From: an uncultured Ruminococcus sp.
GTDB taxonomy: Bacteria > Bacillota > Clostridia > Oscillospirales > Ruminococcaceae
Length of the DNA stretch: 12,799 bases
Direction: 5' to 3'
Assembly (NCBI GenBank): GCA_945867875.1
Contig: CAMBJF010000051.1
Coordinates: 1-12,799 of the forward strand
In this document: piece after piece, positions 7,114 through 12,799 of the stretch
Layout of the letters: each line of letters begins with the position of its first letter
Numbering within the stretch: the stretch's first letter is position 1
Position numbers and translations under genes: made by a program
Notes under the pieces: generated by a model
Seen by the model: only the letters and a program-made list of their open reading frames with translations
Database searches by the model: none
Told to the model about the DNA's origin: nothing

Positions 7114-8084
7114 AACGGCTTCTTAAAATTCTGCCCACAGCTATTCTTGTAATGATAATATGCGTGGGCGTTCTGCTTGGCGTGCTTATTGAGACGGGGC
7201 GGCTTTCACTGTCTGACGTTCAGCAGACTATGGGCTTTGCTCCGAGTGAAAGCACGGCGGCGGGGAACACTATCCCCGAGGCGGCAAAGGAGTTTGCTGT
7301 TTACGTCATTGACGTGGGGCAGGGCGACAGCATTCTTATCACGGCAGGAGGCAAAAGCATTCTTATCGATGCGGGCGAAAAGGAATACGGCAGCAAGGTG
7401 GTCTCATTTATCAGAGACAAGGGCATTGAGCGGCTTGACTACATCATTGCCACTCACCCCCACGCTGACCACATCGGCGGTATGGCGGAGGTGGTCTCGG
7501 AGATCGGTGCGGACAAGATAATCGTGCCGAAGCTGCCTGATGATATGGTACCCACGACGAGGGTATATGAAAATTTCCTGAAAGCTGTAAAAAACGGCGG
7601 TATGAAGCTGACGGCAGCTAAGGCGGGGACGGTGTATGACATTTCCGACATCGGCGGCATTCCTGTAAGAATGACGGTGCTTGCTCCCGATGACAATGCG
7701 GATTTTGATGACCTGAACGATTTTTCCGTATGCGTAAGGATAGATTTTGACAGGATATCCTGGCTGCTGACGGGTGACCTTTCCGAGGACGGAGAGGCGG
7801 CTCTGGTAAACAGCGGCAGGGATATTGACGTTACGGCGTACAAGGTTGGGCATCACGGAAGTGCCACATCTTCTACGGATAAATTTCTTAAAAAGGTTAC
7901 TCCAAGGCTTTGCGTCATCTCCTGCGGGGAGGATAATTCCTACGGTCACCCCACCCAAGCGGCTCTTGACAGACTTTTGGAATACACAAGCAGCATTTAC
8001 CGCACGGACTTAAATTCCACCGTTTCCGTTTACTCGGACGGGCAGCGGCTATATGTGACAAAAACGGAACAAGGGGGCGGCTGA
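7080..8084 (+). CDS. Membrane-anchored ComEC-like MBL-fold metallo-hydrolase
   Basis: A 334-residue protein with one N-terminal hydrophobic anchor (about 14-38) after a basic start, so the catalytic domain should lie outside the membrane. The metallo-beta-lactamase domain begins at YVIDVGQGDSILI, the hallmark of the ComEC/Rec2-related hydrolase group. Metal ligands are visible: THPHADH (H126, H128, D130, H131), D233 in LLTGD, GHHGS with H258/H259, and H290 in YGHPT. The ComEC homologue of this domain is thought to be a nuclease; for stand-alone proteins like this the substrate is unknown. It lacks the ComEC channel helices, so it is not full-length competence ComEC. The start ATG has AGGA (7069-7072) at 7 bases and overlaps the ygiQ end. 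The next gene, DUF3006, is a common neighbour of such proteins. Confidence 0.92.
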   Translation: MAKRKGQEGQIKRLLKILPTAILVMIICVGVLLGVLIETGRLSLSDVQQTMGFAPSESTAAGNTIPEAAKEFAVYVIDVGQGDSILITAGGKSILIDAGEKEYGSKVVSFIRDKGIERLDYIIATHPHADHIGGMAEVVSEIGADKIIVPKLPDDMVPTTRVYENFLKAVKNGGMKLTAAKAGTVYDISDIGGIPVRMTVLAPDDNADFDDLNDFSVCVRIDFDRISWLLTGDLSEDGEAALVNSGRDIDVTAYKVGHHGSATSSTDKFLKKVTPRLCVISCGEDNSYGHPTQAALDRLLEYTSSIYRTDLNSTVSVYSDGQRLYVTKTEQGGG

Positions 8085-8085
8085 T

Positions 8086-8292
8086 ATGCTGATACTTGAA
8101 AGAATAAAGGGCAGCGTGGCTGTTATTTCGGGCGATGACGGGGATTTTTCCGTTTCGACCGAAATGGTAACAGGCTGCTGTGAGGGCGATGTTGTCATTC
8201 TTTCGGGTGACAGGTACATCACCGACAGGGCTGCGACGGAAAAAAGGCGACGTGATATTATTTCGCTTCAAAATTCCCTTTGGGAAGATTAA
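8086..8292 (+). CDS. DUF3006 domain-containing protein
   Basis: A 68-residue protein matching DUF3006: it starts MLILERIKGSVAVIS and ends in the basic RRRDIISLQNSLWED tail (family pattern: beta-rich N-terminal half, short charged C-terminal helix). It begins 1 base after the MBL hydrolase stop, with AAGGGGGC (8071-8077) as ribosome binding site. Known of the family: small soluble proteins of unknown function, often encoded beside ComEC-like hydrolases. A joint role with the preceding gene is inferred from this pairing. The Cys pair GCC at residues 30-32 has no known meaning. Confidence 0.88.
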   Translation: MLILERIKGSVAVISGDDGDFSVSTEMVTGCCEGDVVILSGDRYITDRAATEKRRRDIISLQNSLWED

Positions 8293-8311
8293 TTTGAAAG
8301 AGGGGCTTAAG

Positions 8312-9190
8312 ATGCAGAACAATCTGCCTGCTATGCTTACGGAGAGACTTCCGAAATTATCCAAGGGTCACAAGAAAATTGCCGAATATATTCTCGGTCA
8401 CTATGACAAGGCTGCCTTTATGACGGCTTCAAAGCTGGGAAATATCGTTGGCGTAAGCGAATCCACCGTTGTCAGATTTGCTACTGAGCTGGGCTTTGAG
8501 GGTTATCCCGAGATGCAGAAGGCTTTGAAGGAATTTACAAGCAACAAGCTCACCACTGTTCAGCGTATGAGCGTTATGAACGATCAGATGGCGGGTGAGG
8601 ACGTATTGAACAGGGTCCTTAACTTCGACATCGAGCAGATAAGGAAAACTATGGAGGAGACCGACAAGGAGAGCTTTTACACTACTGTTGATGCTCTTGC
8701 TGACGCCAAGAACATTTATGTTATCGGCGCAAGGTCGGCTTCGGTGCTTGCACGTTTCATCGTTTTCTACTTCAACATTATGTTTGATAATGTTAAAATT
8801 ATCCACACAACAAGTACAAGCGAAATGTTTGAGCAGATACTGAACATCGGTGACGGCGACATTATGATAGGCGTAAGCTTCCCCCGCTACTCCAAGCACA
8901 CTGTGAAGGCTTTCAGATACGCTCACGAAAACGGCGCTAAGGTCATTGCCATTACCGACAGCAAGGCTTCCCCTCTGGCACAGTATGCGGATCATTTACT
9001 GCTGGCTCACAGCGATATGGCTTCCTTTGCGGATTCCCTCGTTGCGCCTATGAGCCTTATAAATGCGCTTATCTGTGCGGTGGGTATGAAGAAGCAGGAG
9101 TATGTTTCCAAGAACTTTGAGAGACTTGAACAGATCTGGGAAAAGTATGATGTTTACGAAAAGACTGATGACAATGATTTCAGTCTTTGA
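8312..9190 (+). CDS. MurR/RpiR family transcriptional regulator
   Basis: A 292-residue regulator. The N-terminal helix-turn-helix domain (about 1-77) includes MTASKLGNIVGVSESTVVRFATELGFEGYPE, the standard RpiR recognition region. A SIS domain (about 130-260) follows, with phosphosugar-binding features GARSAS (139-144) and SFPRYSKHT (189-197). Members bind a sugar phosphate and switch sugar or amino-sugar genes; the ligand here is unknown. The chosen ATG at 8312 has AAAGAGGGG (8297-8305) just upstream and gives the normal family length. An in-frame upstream extension would overlap DUF3006. It sits inside a run of co-directional genes, 18 bases before a flavoprotein gene, and there is no obvious sugar gene next to it, which is unusual for the family. 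Confidence 0.95.
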   Translation: MQNNLPAMLTERLPKLSKGHKKIAEYILGHYDKAAFMTASKLGNIVGVSESTVVRFATELGFEGYPEMQKALKEFTSNKLTTVQRMSVMNDQMAGEDVLNRVLNFDIEQIRKTMEETDKESFYTTVDALADAKNIYVIGARSASVLARFIVFYFNIMFDNVKIIHTTSTSEMFEQILNIGDGDIMIGVSFPRYSKHTVKAFRYAHENGAKVIAITDSKASPLAQYADHLLLAHSDMASFADSLVAPMSLINALICAVGMKKQEYVSKNFERLEQIWEKYDVYEKTDDNDFSL

Positions 9191-9208
9191 TGGGAAAGGC
9201 TGCATTTT

Positions 9209-10438
9209 ATGACAGACTGCATTATTATCGGCGGCGGTGCGGCGGGGCTTATGGCGGCTGTTACGGCGGCTGATTACGGCAAGACCGTTATGCTGTTTGA
9301 GAAAAACAGCCGTGTGGGAAGAAAGCTTCTCATTACGGGAAAGGGTCGCTGCAACGTTACAAACAACTGCACCAAGGAGGATTTTTTTGAGAATATCCCC
9401 TGCAACGGCAGATTTTTATACTCCTCATATGCCGCTTTTGAATCGGGCGACACTATGACGTTTTTTGAAAACCTGGGCGTTCCTCTAAAAACTGAGAGGG
9501 GCAACAGGGTATTTCCCGTAAGCGACAGGGCGGAGGACATTGTTATCGCTTTTGAGCGTGCTGTTAAGGAGCGTTCGGACAGGATAACGGTGAAGAACGC
9601 AAAGGTCTCCAAGGTACTGACGGAGGACGGCAGGGTATCGGGAGTTATTGCGGAGGGAATTGCTTATCACGCTCCGTCGGTGCTTATTGCCACGGGGGGA
9701 CGGTCTTATCCTAAGACAGGTTCGGACGGCGACGGGTACAGGTTTGCAAAGGAGCTTGGTCACAAGGTCATACCGCTGCGGCCCTCTCTCGTTCCTATGG
9801 TGAGCGAGGAGGAATGGTGCAGGGAGGCTATGGGGCTGTCGCTTAAAAATGTGACGCTGACGCTTATTGACACGGCTGACGGGAAAAAGCTTTTTTCCGA
9901 AATGGGAGAGATGCTGTTTACACATTTCGGAGTTTCGGGTCCGCTGGTTTTATCCGCTTCGGGACACATAAGGAAAATGGAGCGGGACAGGTACAAGCTT
10001 GTGATCGACCTAAAGCCTGCTCTTGATGAAAAGACGCTTGATGCACGGCTTCAGAGAGATTTTGCAGAAAATGCCAACAGGGATTTTATAAACAGTCTGG
10101 GAAAGCTCCTTCCCGCAAAGCTTATCCCTGTTATTGCAAGGCTTTCGGGTATTTCTGAGGACAAAAAGGTAAATCAGATATCAAAAAAAGAGCGCACCGA
10201 GCTTATGCGGCTGCTTAAAGATCTCACGGTGACTGTAAAGGATTTCCGCTCAATTGACGAGGCTATCGTTACGGGGGGCGGTGTGAATATAAGCGAAATA
10301 AACCCGAAAACTATGGAGTCCAAGCTTGTGGACGGGCTTTATTTTGCAGGTGAGGTCATTGATGTTGATGCATACACGGGGGGATTTAATTTGCAGATAG
10401 CTTTCTCCACGGGGTATGCGGCGGGGATAAATATGTGA
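9209..10438 (+). CDS. BaiN/HI0933-type FAD-dependent flavoprotein
   Basis: A 409-residue flavoprotein of the HI0933/YhiN/BaiN group. The N-terminal dinucleotide fold is IIIGGGAAGLMAA (G8, G10, G13) with E31 ending the second strand. It is followed by the family signature GRKLLITGKGRCNVTN (37-52), ATGGRSYPKTGSDGDGY (161-177), and the C-terminal FAD-binding block GLYFAGEVIDVDAYTGGFNLQ with ATGG-like VTGGGV before it. Known of the group: cytoplasmic NAD(P)/FAD oxidoreductases; one clostridial member, BaiN, is implicated in bile-acid reduction, but most have no proven substrate, so a bile-acid role here is not claimed. The start ATG follows AAAGG (9195-9199). It is the last gene of the tight + strand run. 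No clear terminator follows. Confidence 0.94.
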   Translation: MTDCIIIGGGAAGLMAAVTAADYGKTVMLFEKNSRVGRKLLITGKGRCNVTNNCTKEDFFENIPCNGRFLYSSYAAFESGDTMTFFENLGVPLKTERGNRVFPVSDRAEDIVIAFERAVKERSDRITVKNAKVSKVLTEDGRVSGVIAEGIAYHAPSVLIATGGRSYPKTGSDGDGYRFAKELGHKVIPLRPSLVPMVSEEEWCREAMGLSLKNVTLTLIDTADGKKLFSEMGEMLFTHFGVSGPLVLSASGHIRKMERDRYKLVIDLKPALDEKTLDARLQRDFAENANRDFINSLGKLLPAKLIPVIARLSGISEDKKVNQISKKERTELMRLLKDLTVTVKDFRSIDEAIVTGGGVNISEINPKTMESKLVDGLYFAGEVIDVDAYTGGFNLQIAFSTGYAAGINM

Positions 10439-10549
10439 CGTAAATCGACACGAAATGCAGGCTGTATGGATTCCCTTATGATCTCTCAAAAATAATTACT
10501 TGCAATAATACAGGGGCTTGTTCAAAAATACATTGGAAGCTGAAAAAAT

Positions 10550-11584
10550 ATGAAAGCAGGAATTTATTTAGGCAGGGAAAATGTTGAAGTACGTGAGGTA
10601 CCTATGCCGGAGGTGGGCGATGATGATGTTCTGATACAGAACATCTATTCAAGCATCTGCGGCACGGACACGGCGGTTTTTATGCACGGTCCCGAAACAG
10701 GTCACAGGGTCGATGTGGGCGGTGAGTTCGGTCACGAGACGGTTTCACGGGTGGTGAAGGTCGGCAGGAATGTGACAGGATTTTCTGTGGGCGAGAGGGT
10801 ATATCCATACCCCAGATTTGCTAAAAATGACACGAGAAGAGCGGGGACTATCGGCGGTTTTTCCGAATATATCCTCATTCCCAAGGCGAAAAAATATCAC
10901 TCATTATACCCTGTTGATGACAGGATATCGGACAAGACTGCCTGCCTTATTGAGCCGTTCACGGTTGGGTGCAGGGCGGCGAGACGGGGTATGATACCCT
11001 GCGGAAAGGGCGAATATGTCAAGGGGCAGTCGGCTGTGGTTTTCGGCGGCGGCACTATCGGCATTGCGGCGGCGGTGGCTTTCAAATTTTTCGGAATGGA
11101 TAAGGTAATGATATGCGACCGCTCGGAAGTACGGCTCGAAATAGCAGGAAAGCTTGGTTTTGCGGTTTGCAATAATCTGAAAGAGAATTTTGAAAAATGT
11201 GCTGTGGATTATTTCGGCACGGCGCCGTCCCTTGGAGGTATGACTGCGGACATTGACTGTATGCTTGATGCGGCGGGTGCGGAGAGCATTCTTGATGATT
11301 TTCTGAGGCTTGGCAAGATCGAGAGCAGATTTGTTTCGGTGGCGGTGAACAATGCGCCGAGAAAAATCGACCTGCTCCATATGACCTATGCACAGCAGAG
11401 CATTATAGGGTCGGGAGGATATATGCCCGAGGACGTGCGGGACGTTATGGAGATAATGTCCTGCGGAAAATGGGACATTCAGAGCATCATCACTCACGAA
11501 TTTACCCTTGATATGCTTGAAACCGCCATTCGGACGGCGGCCGACACTGAGCATTCGGGGAATGTTATCATCAAAATGGCATAA
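10550..11584 (+). CDS. Zinc-type medium-chain alcohol dehydrogenase without structural zinc lobe
   Basis: A 344-residue medium-chain dehydrogenase/reductase, oxidising an alcohol or polyol with NAD(P) in the cytoplasm; substrate unknown. The GroES-like catalytic domain has the zinc ligands C37 (SSICGTD), H62/E63 (FGHET) and E135 (LIEPFTVG). The Rossmann domain has VVFGGGTIG (163-171), and D190 at the end of the second strand suggests NAD rather than NADP. The usual four-Cys structural zinc loop is missing: after GERVYPYPRF the sequence runs directly to GGFSEYI through a Cys-free segment. The start ATG has only a weak GGAAG-like site about 10 bases upstream. It stands apart from the upstream genes by 111 bases and converges on a LacI-type regulator, which could control it. 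Confidence 0.92.
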   Translation: MKAGIYLGRENVEVREVPMPEVGDDDVLIQNIYSSICGTDTAVFMHGPETGHRVDVGGEFGHETVSRVVKVGRNVTGFSVGERVYPYPRFAKNDTRRAGTIGGFSEYILIPKAKKYHSLYPVDDRISDKTACLIEPFTVGCRAARRGMIPCGKGEYVKGQSAVVFGGGTIGIAAAVAFKFFGMDKVMICDRSEVRLEIAGKLGFAVCNNLKENFEKCAVDYFGTAPSLGGMTADIDCMLDAAGAESILDDFLRLGKIESRFVSVAVNNAPRKIDLLHMTYAQQSIIGSGGYMPEDVRDVMEIMSCGKWDIQSIITHEFTLDMLETAIRTAADTEHSGNVIIKMA

Positions 11585-11588
11585 AATT

Positions 11589-11636
11589 ACACCGCAGAAC
11601 GGTCGTAAAAAATCGTTCTGCGGTGTTTTGTTTTTT
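11589..11636. terminator. Bidirectional intrinsic terminator
   Basis: ACACCGCAGAACG (11589-11601) and CGTTCTGCGGTGT (11614-11626) form a perfect 13-bp stem with a 12-base A-rich loop. On the + strand it is followed by a T-rich tract (11626-11636), ending the dehydrogenase transcript. On the - strand the stem is followed by a shorter T-run (AATTTTAT), so it probably also ends the LacI-type regulator transcript, whose stop codon lies in the + strand T tract. Confidence 0.93.
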
Positions 11637-12645
11637 ACTTGAAATTAAGAGATGCAACGGAGTCCTTGAAAACTATTCTGCCCTTGACCTGCACCATTCC
11701 GATGTTCTCGGAGGGGGTGTTTATTTTGGAAAGGAGGGCATCAACGGCTATGGCGGACATTTTTTCGGTATTGACCTCAAATGTGGTTATGTTCGGAACG
11801 GTTATGCTGCTGTAGACGGAGTTATCAAAGCCTGTTACGGAGATATCCTCGGGGACACGGTAGCCTCTTTCGGAGAGGAGAGCCATTAGTCTGCTGGCGG
11901 CTTCGTCACAGTTGCAGACAAATGCGGTGGGCATCACCACGGGAAGCTCCAAGGGGATAAACTCGCCTGTGTCCGCTTTTCGGTCGCTTATAAGATAGTA
12001 GTCGGAGAGGCGGATATTATGCTCGATGAGAGATTTTGCATAGCCCAAGTATCTGTCCTGAATACTGCTGGTGGCGTGGATATTGCCCACAAAGGCTATT
12101 TCACGGTGGCCATTGTCGATAAGATAATTCGTAAGCTCATAGGCGGCATAGAAACTGTCGCCGACTACGCAGCTCTCGGCGGTGAGCTGATTGTAAAAAT
12201 CGAGGAACACCACGGGGATACCTGTATCAAGGACGGCTCTGATGTATTTGTCGGCTATCTGACCGAGGATTATTATGCCGTCAACACGCTGATGGAAGAA
12301 AATGTCGGGGAGCACCGCTTTTTCCTCATTTACAGAGGTGAGGGTATGGAAAAAGGCGTAATGCTTACGCTGCTGGAGGGCGGTGGATATGCCCCGCATA
12401 AACTTAAAGTAAAAAGAATTTTCGGACATATACCTTTCTGCCACGATTATGCCGATATTTCCGCTGAGGGTCTTTTTCTTTTTCGCTTCCGTACCATATT
12501 TATAGCCCATTGTTTCGGCGGTCTTGAGAATTTTTCTTCTGAGCTCGGGACTTACTCCCCGCTGACCCGAAAAGGCTTTGGACACGGACACCACGCTTAT
12601 GCCGAGCTTTGCGGCTATATCACGCATTGTAACGTTTTTTGCCAA
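11635..12645 (-). CDS. LacI family transcriptional regulator
   Basis: A LacI/GalR repressor. The DNA-binding helix-turn-helix is VTMRDIAAKLGISVVSVSKAFSGQRGVSPELRRKIL at the N-terminus, followed by a hinge-type stretch (KTAETMGYKYG) and a periplasmic-binding-protein-like sensor domain (GNIGIIVAERYMSENSFYFKFMRGI onward, ending PNITTFEVNTEKMSAIAVDALL), which normally binds a sugar. I chose the TTG at 12645 because AGGAG (12655-12659) lies 9 bases upstream and the product then begins MAKNVTMRDIA, typical of the family (336 residues). An ATG at 12663 would add six residues but has no ribosome binding site. It has its own promoter and a palindrome at the start site, consistent with autoregulation. 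Targets are not certain: the convergent dehydrogenase or a gene to the right of the window. Confidence 0.94.
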   Translation of the reverse strand: MAKNVTMRDIAAKLGISVVSVSKAFSGQRGVSPELRRKILKTAETMGYKYGTEAKKKKTLSGNIGIIVAERYMSENSFYFKFMRGISTALQQRKHYAFFHTLTSVNEEKAVLPDIFFHQRVDGIIILGQIADKYIRAVLDTGIPVVFLDFYNQLTAESCVVGDSFYAAYELTNYLIDNGHREIAFVGNIHATSSIQDRYLGYAKSLIEHNIRLSDYYLISDRKADTGEFIPLELPVVMPTAFVCNCDEAASRLMALLSERGYRVPEDISVTGFDNSVYSSITVPNITTFEVNTEKMSAIAVDALLSKINTPSENIGMVQVKGRIVFKDSVASLNFK

Positions 12646-12654
12646 GCTATTCAA

Positions 12655-12659
12655 CTCCT
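12655..12659 (-). promoter_or_regulatory. Ribosome binding site that favours a TTG start for the LacI-type gene
   Basis: AGGAG on the minus strand lies 9 bases before TTG at 12645. It is inside the coding sequence if the ATG at 12663 were used, and that ATG is preceded only by AT-rich sequence without a Shine-Dalgarno match. Confidence 0.65.
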
Positions 12660-12677
12660 GCATTCAAGATAACTAAT

Positions 12678-12703
12678 AATTAAAGATAACGTTTAAGTTA
12701 ATT
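12678..12703. promoter_or_regulatory. Candidate LacI-type operator (imperfect palindrome)
   Basis: AATTAA-n4-AACGTT-n4-TTAATT is symmetric around a central CG at 12690/12691, with 9 of 13 positions per half matching. LacI-family operators typically have a central CG. It covers the expected transcription start and overlaps the -10 hexamer of the regulator promoter, fitting autorepression. The AT-richness of the region lowers the weight of the outer arms. Confidence 0.45.
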
Positions 12704-12729
12704 TTAGCATATATCAAAGCCTTTTTCAA
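12701..12729 (-). promoter_or_regulatory. Promoter of the LacI-type regulator
   Basis: Read on the minus strand, TTGAAA (12729-12724) and TAAAAT (12706-12701) are separated by 17 bases and the -10 is preceded by TG at the extended position (TGCTAAAAT). The start of transcription is expected near 12694, about 50 bases before the TTG start codon. Confidence 0.8.
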
Positions 12730-12799
12730 GCCATATTTTCAGCTTAATTAATCGGTTGGGATTTAGGTTAAAAATTAGAGAATTTTACTTTTGTTAGCC

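Noticed and set aside
10439..10549. Promoter or insertion-sequence end between the flavoprotein and dehydrogenase genes
   Set aside because: No convincing hexamer pair, terminal inverted repeat or target duplication could be found in this AT-rich gap.
10904..11554. Minus-strand open frame opposite the dehydrogenase
   Set aside because: Antisense shadow of a well-supported gene, with no ribosome binding site or domain.
12019..12672. Plus-strand open frame opposite the LacI-type gene
   Set aside because: Antisense to a clear LacI reading frame that has its own promoter, ribosome binding site and terminator.
1..12799. CRISPR array, prophage or defence island
   Set aside because: No spaced direct repeats, cas genes, integrase, transposase or phage structural genes are seen.

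Overview
The window looks like the start of an Illumina-assembled contig from a low-to-mid GC Gram-positive bacterium, most likely an anaerobic Clostridia member of the Oscillospiraceae/Ruminococcus type. That placement is an inference. It rests on the SpoIIIE/FtsK translocase with a GTG start, strong AGGAGG-type ribosome binding sites, a consensus extended -10 promoter, and the presence of a DIP1984 protein, an MBL/DUF3006 pair, a BaiN-like flavoprotein, and RpiR and LacI regulators. No ribosomal marker is present to fix the taxon. The first 47 bases are not genomic: they are an untrimmed Nextera P7/index/transposon-end adapter.

Layout. Bases 48-371 hold no convincing gene, only a GC-rich hairpin that looks like a dispersed repeat. 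A perfect extended -10 promoter (372-400) drives ftsK/spoIIIE (452-3268). A small DIP1984-family gene (3283-3741) is translationally close behind it. Directly after the DIP1984 stop codon lies a roughly 130-nt structured RNA (about 3742-3872). It folds on paper into a long terminal stem carrying a tRNA-like four-arm domain with a canonical T-loop, and it resembles the bacterial Y RNAs of the YrlA type. This is the most interesting element in the window.

From 3972 to 10438 seven genes run on the + strand with gaps of at most about 20 bases or short overlaps, which suggests one operon: a membrane protein with a large C-terminal domain, a small three-helix membrane protein, a YgiQ-type radical SAM enzyme, a membrane-anchored ComEC-like metallo-beta-lactamase-fold hydrolase, its usual partner DUF3006, an RpiR-type sugar-phosphate-sensing regulator, and a BaiN/HI0933-type flavoprotein. 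No single pathway links them obviously.

After a 111-base gap there is a zinc-type medium-chain alcohol dehydrogenase lacking the structural zinc lobe (10550-11584). It converges on a LacI-family regulator on the - strand (11635-12645) across a shared hairpin terminator. The regulator has its own good promoter (12701-12729), with an imperfect palindrome over the inferred transcription start that is a candidate autoregulatory operator. The genes it controls are probably outside the window to the right, or it may control the adjacent dehydrogenase.
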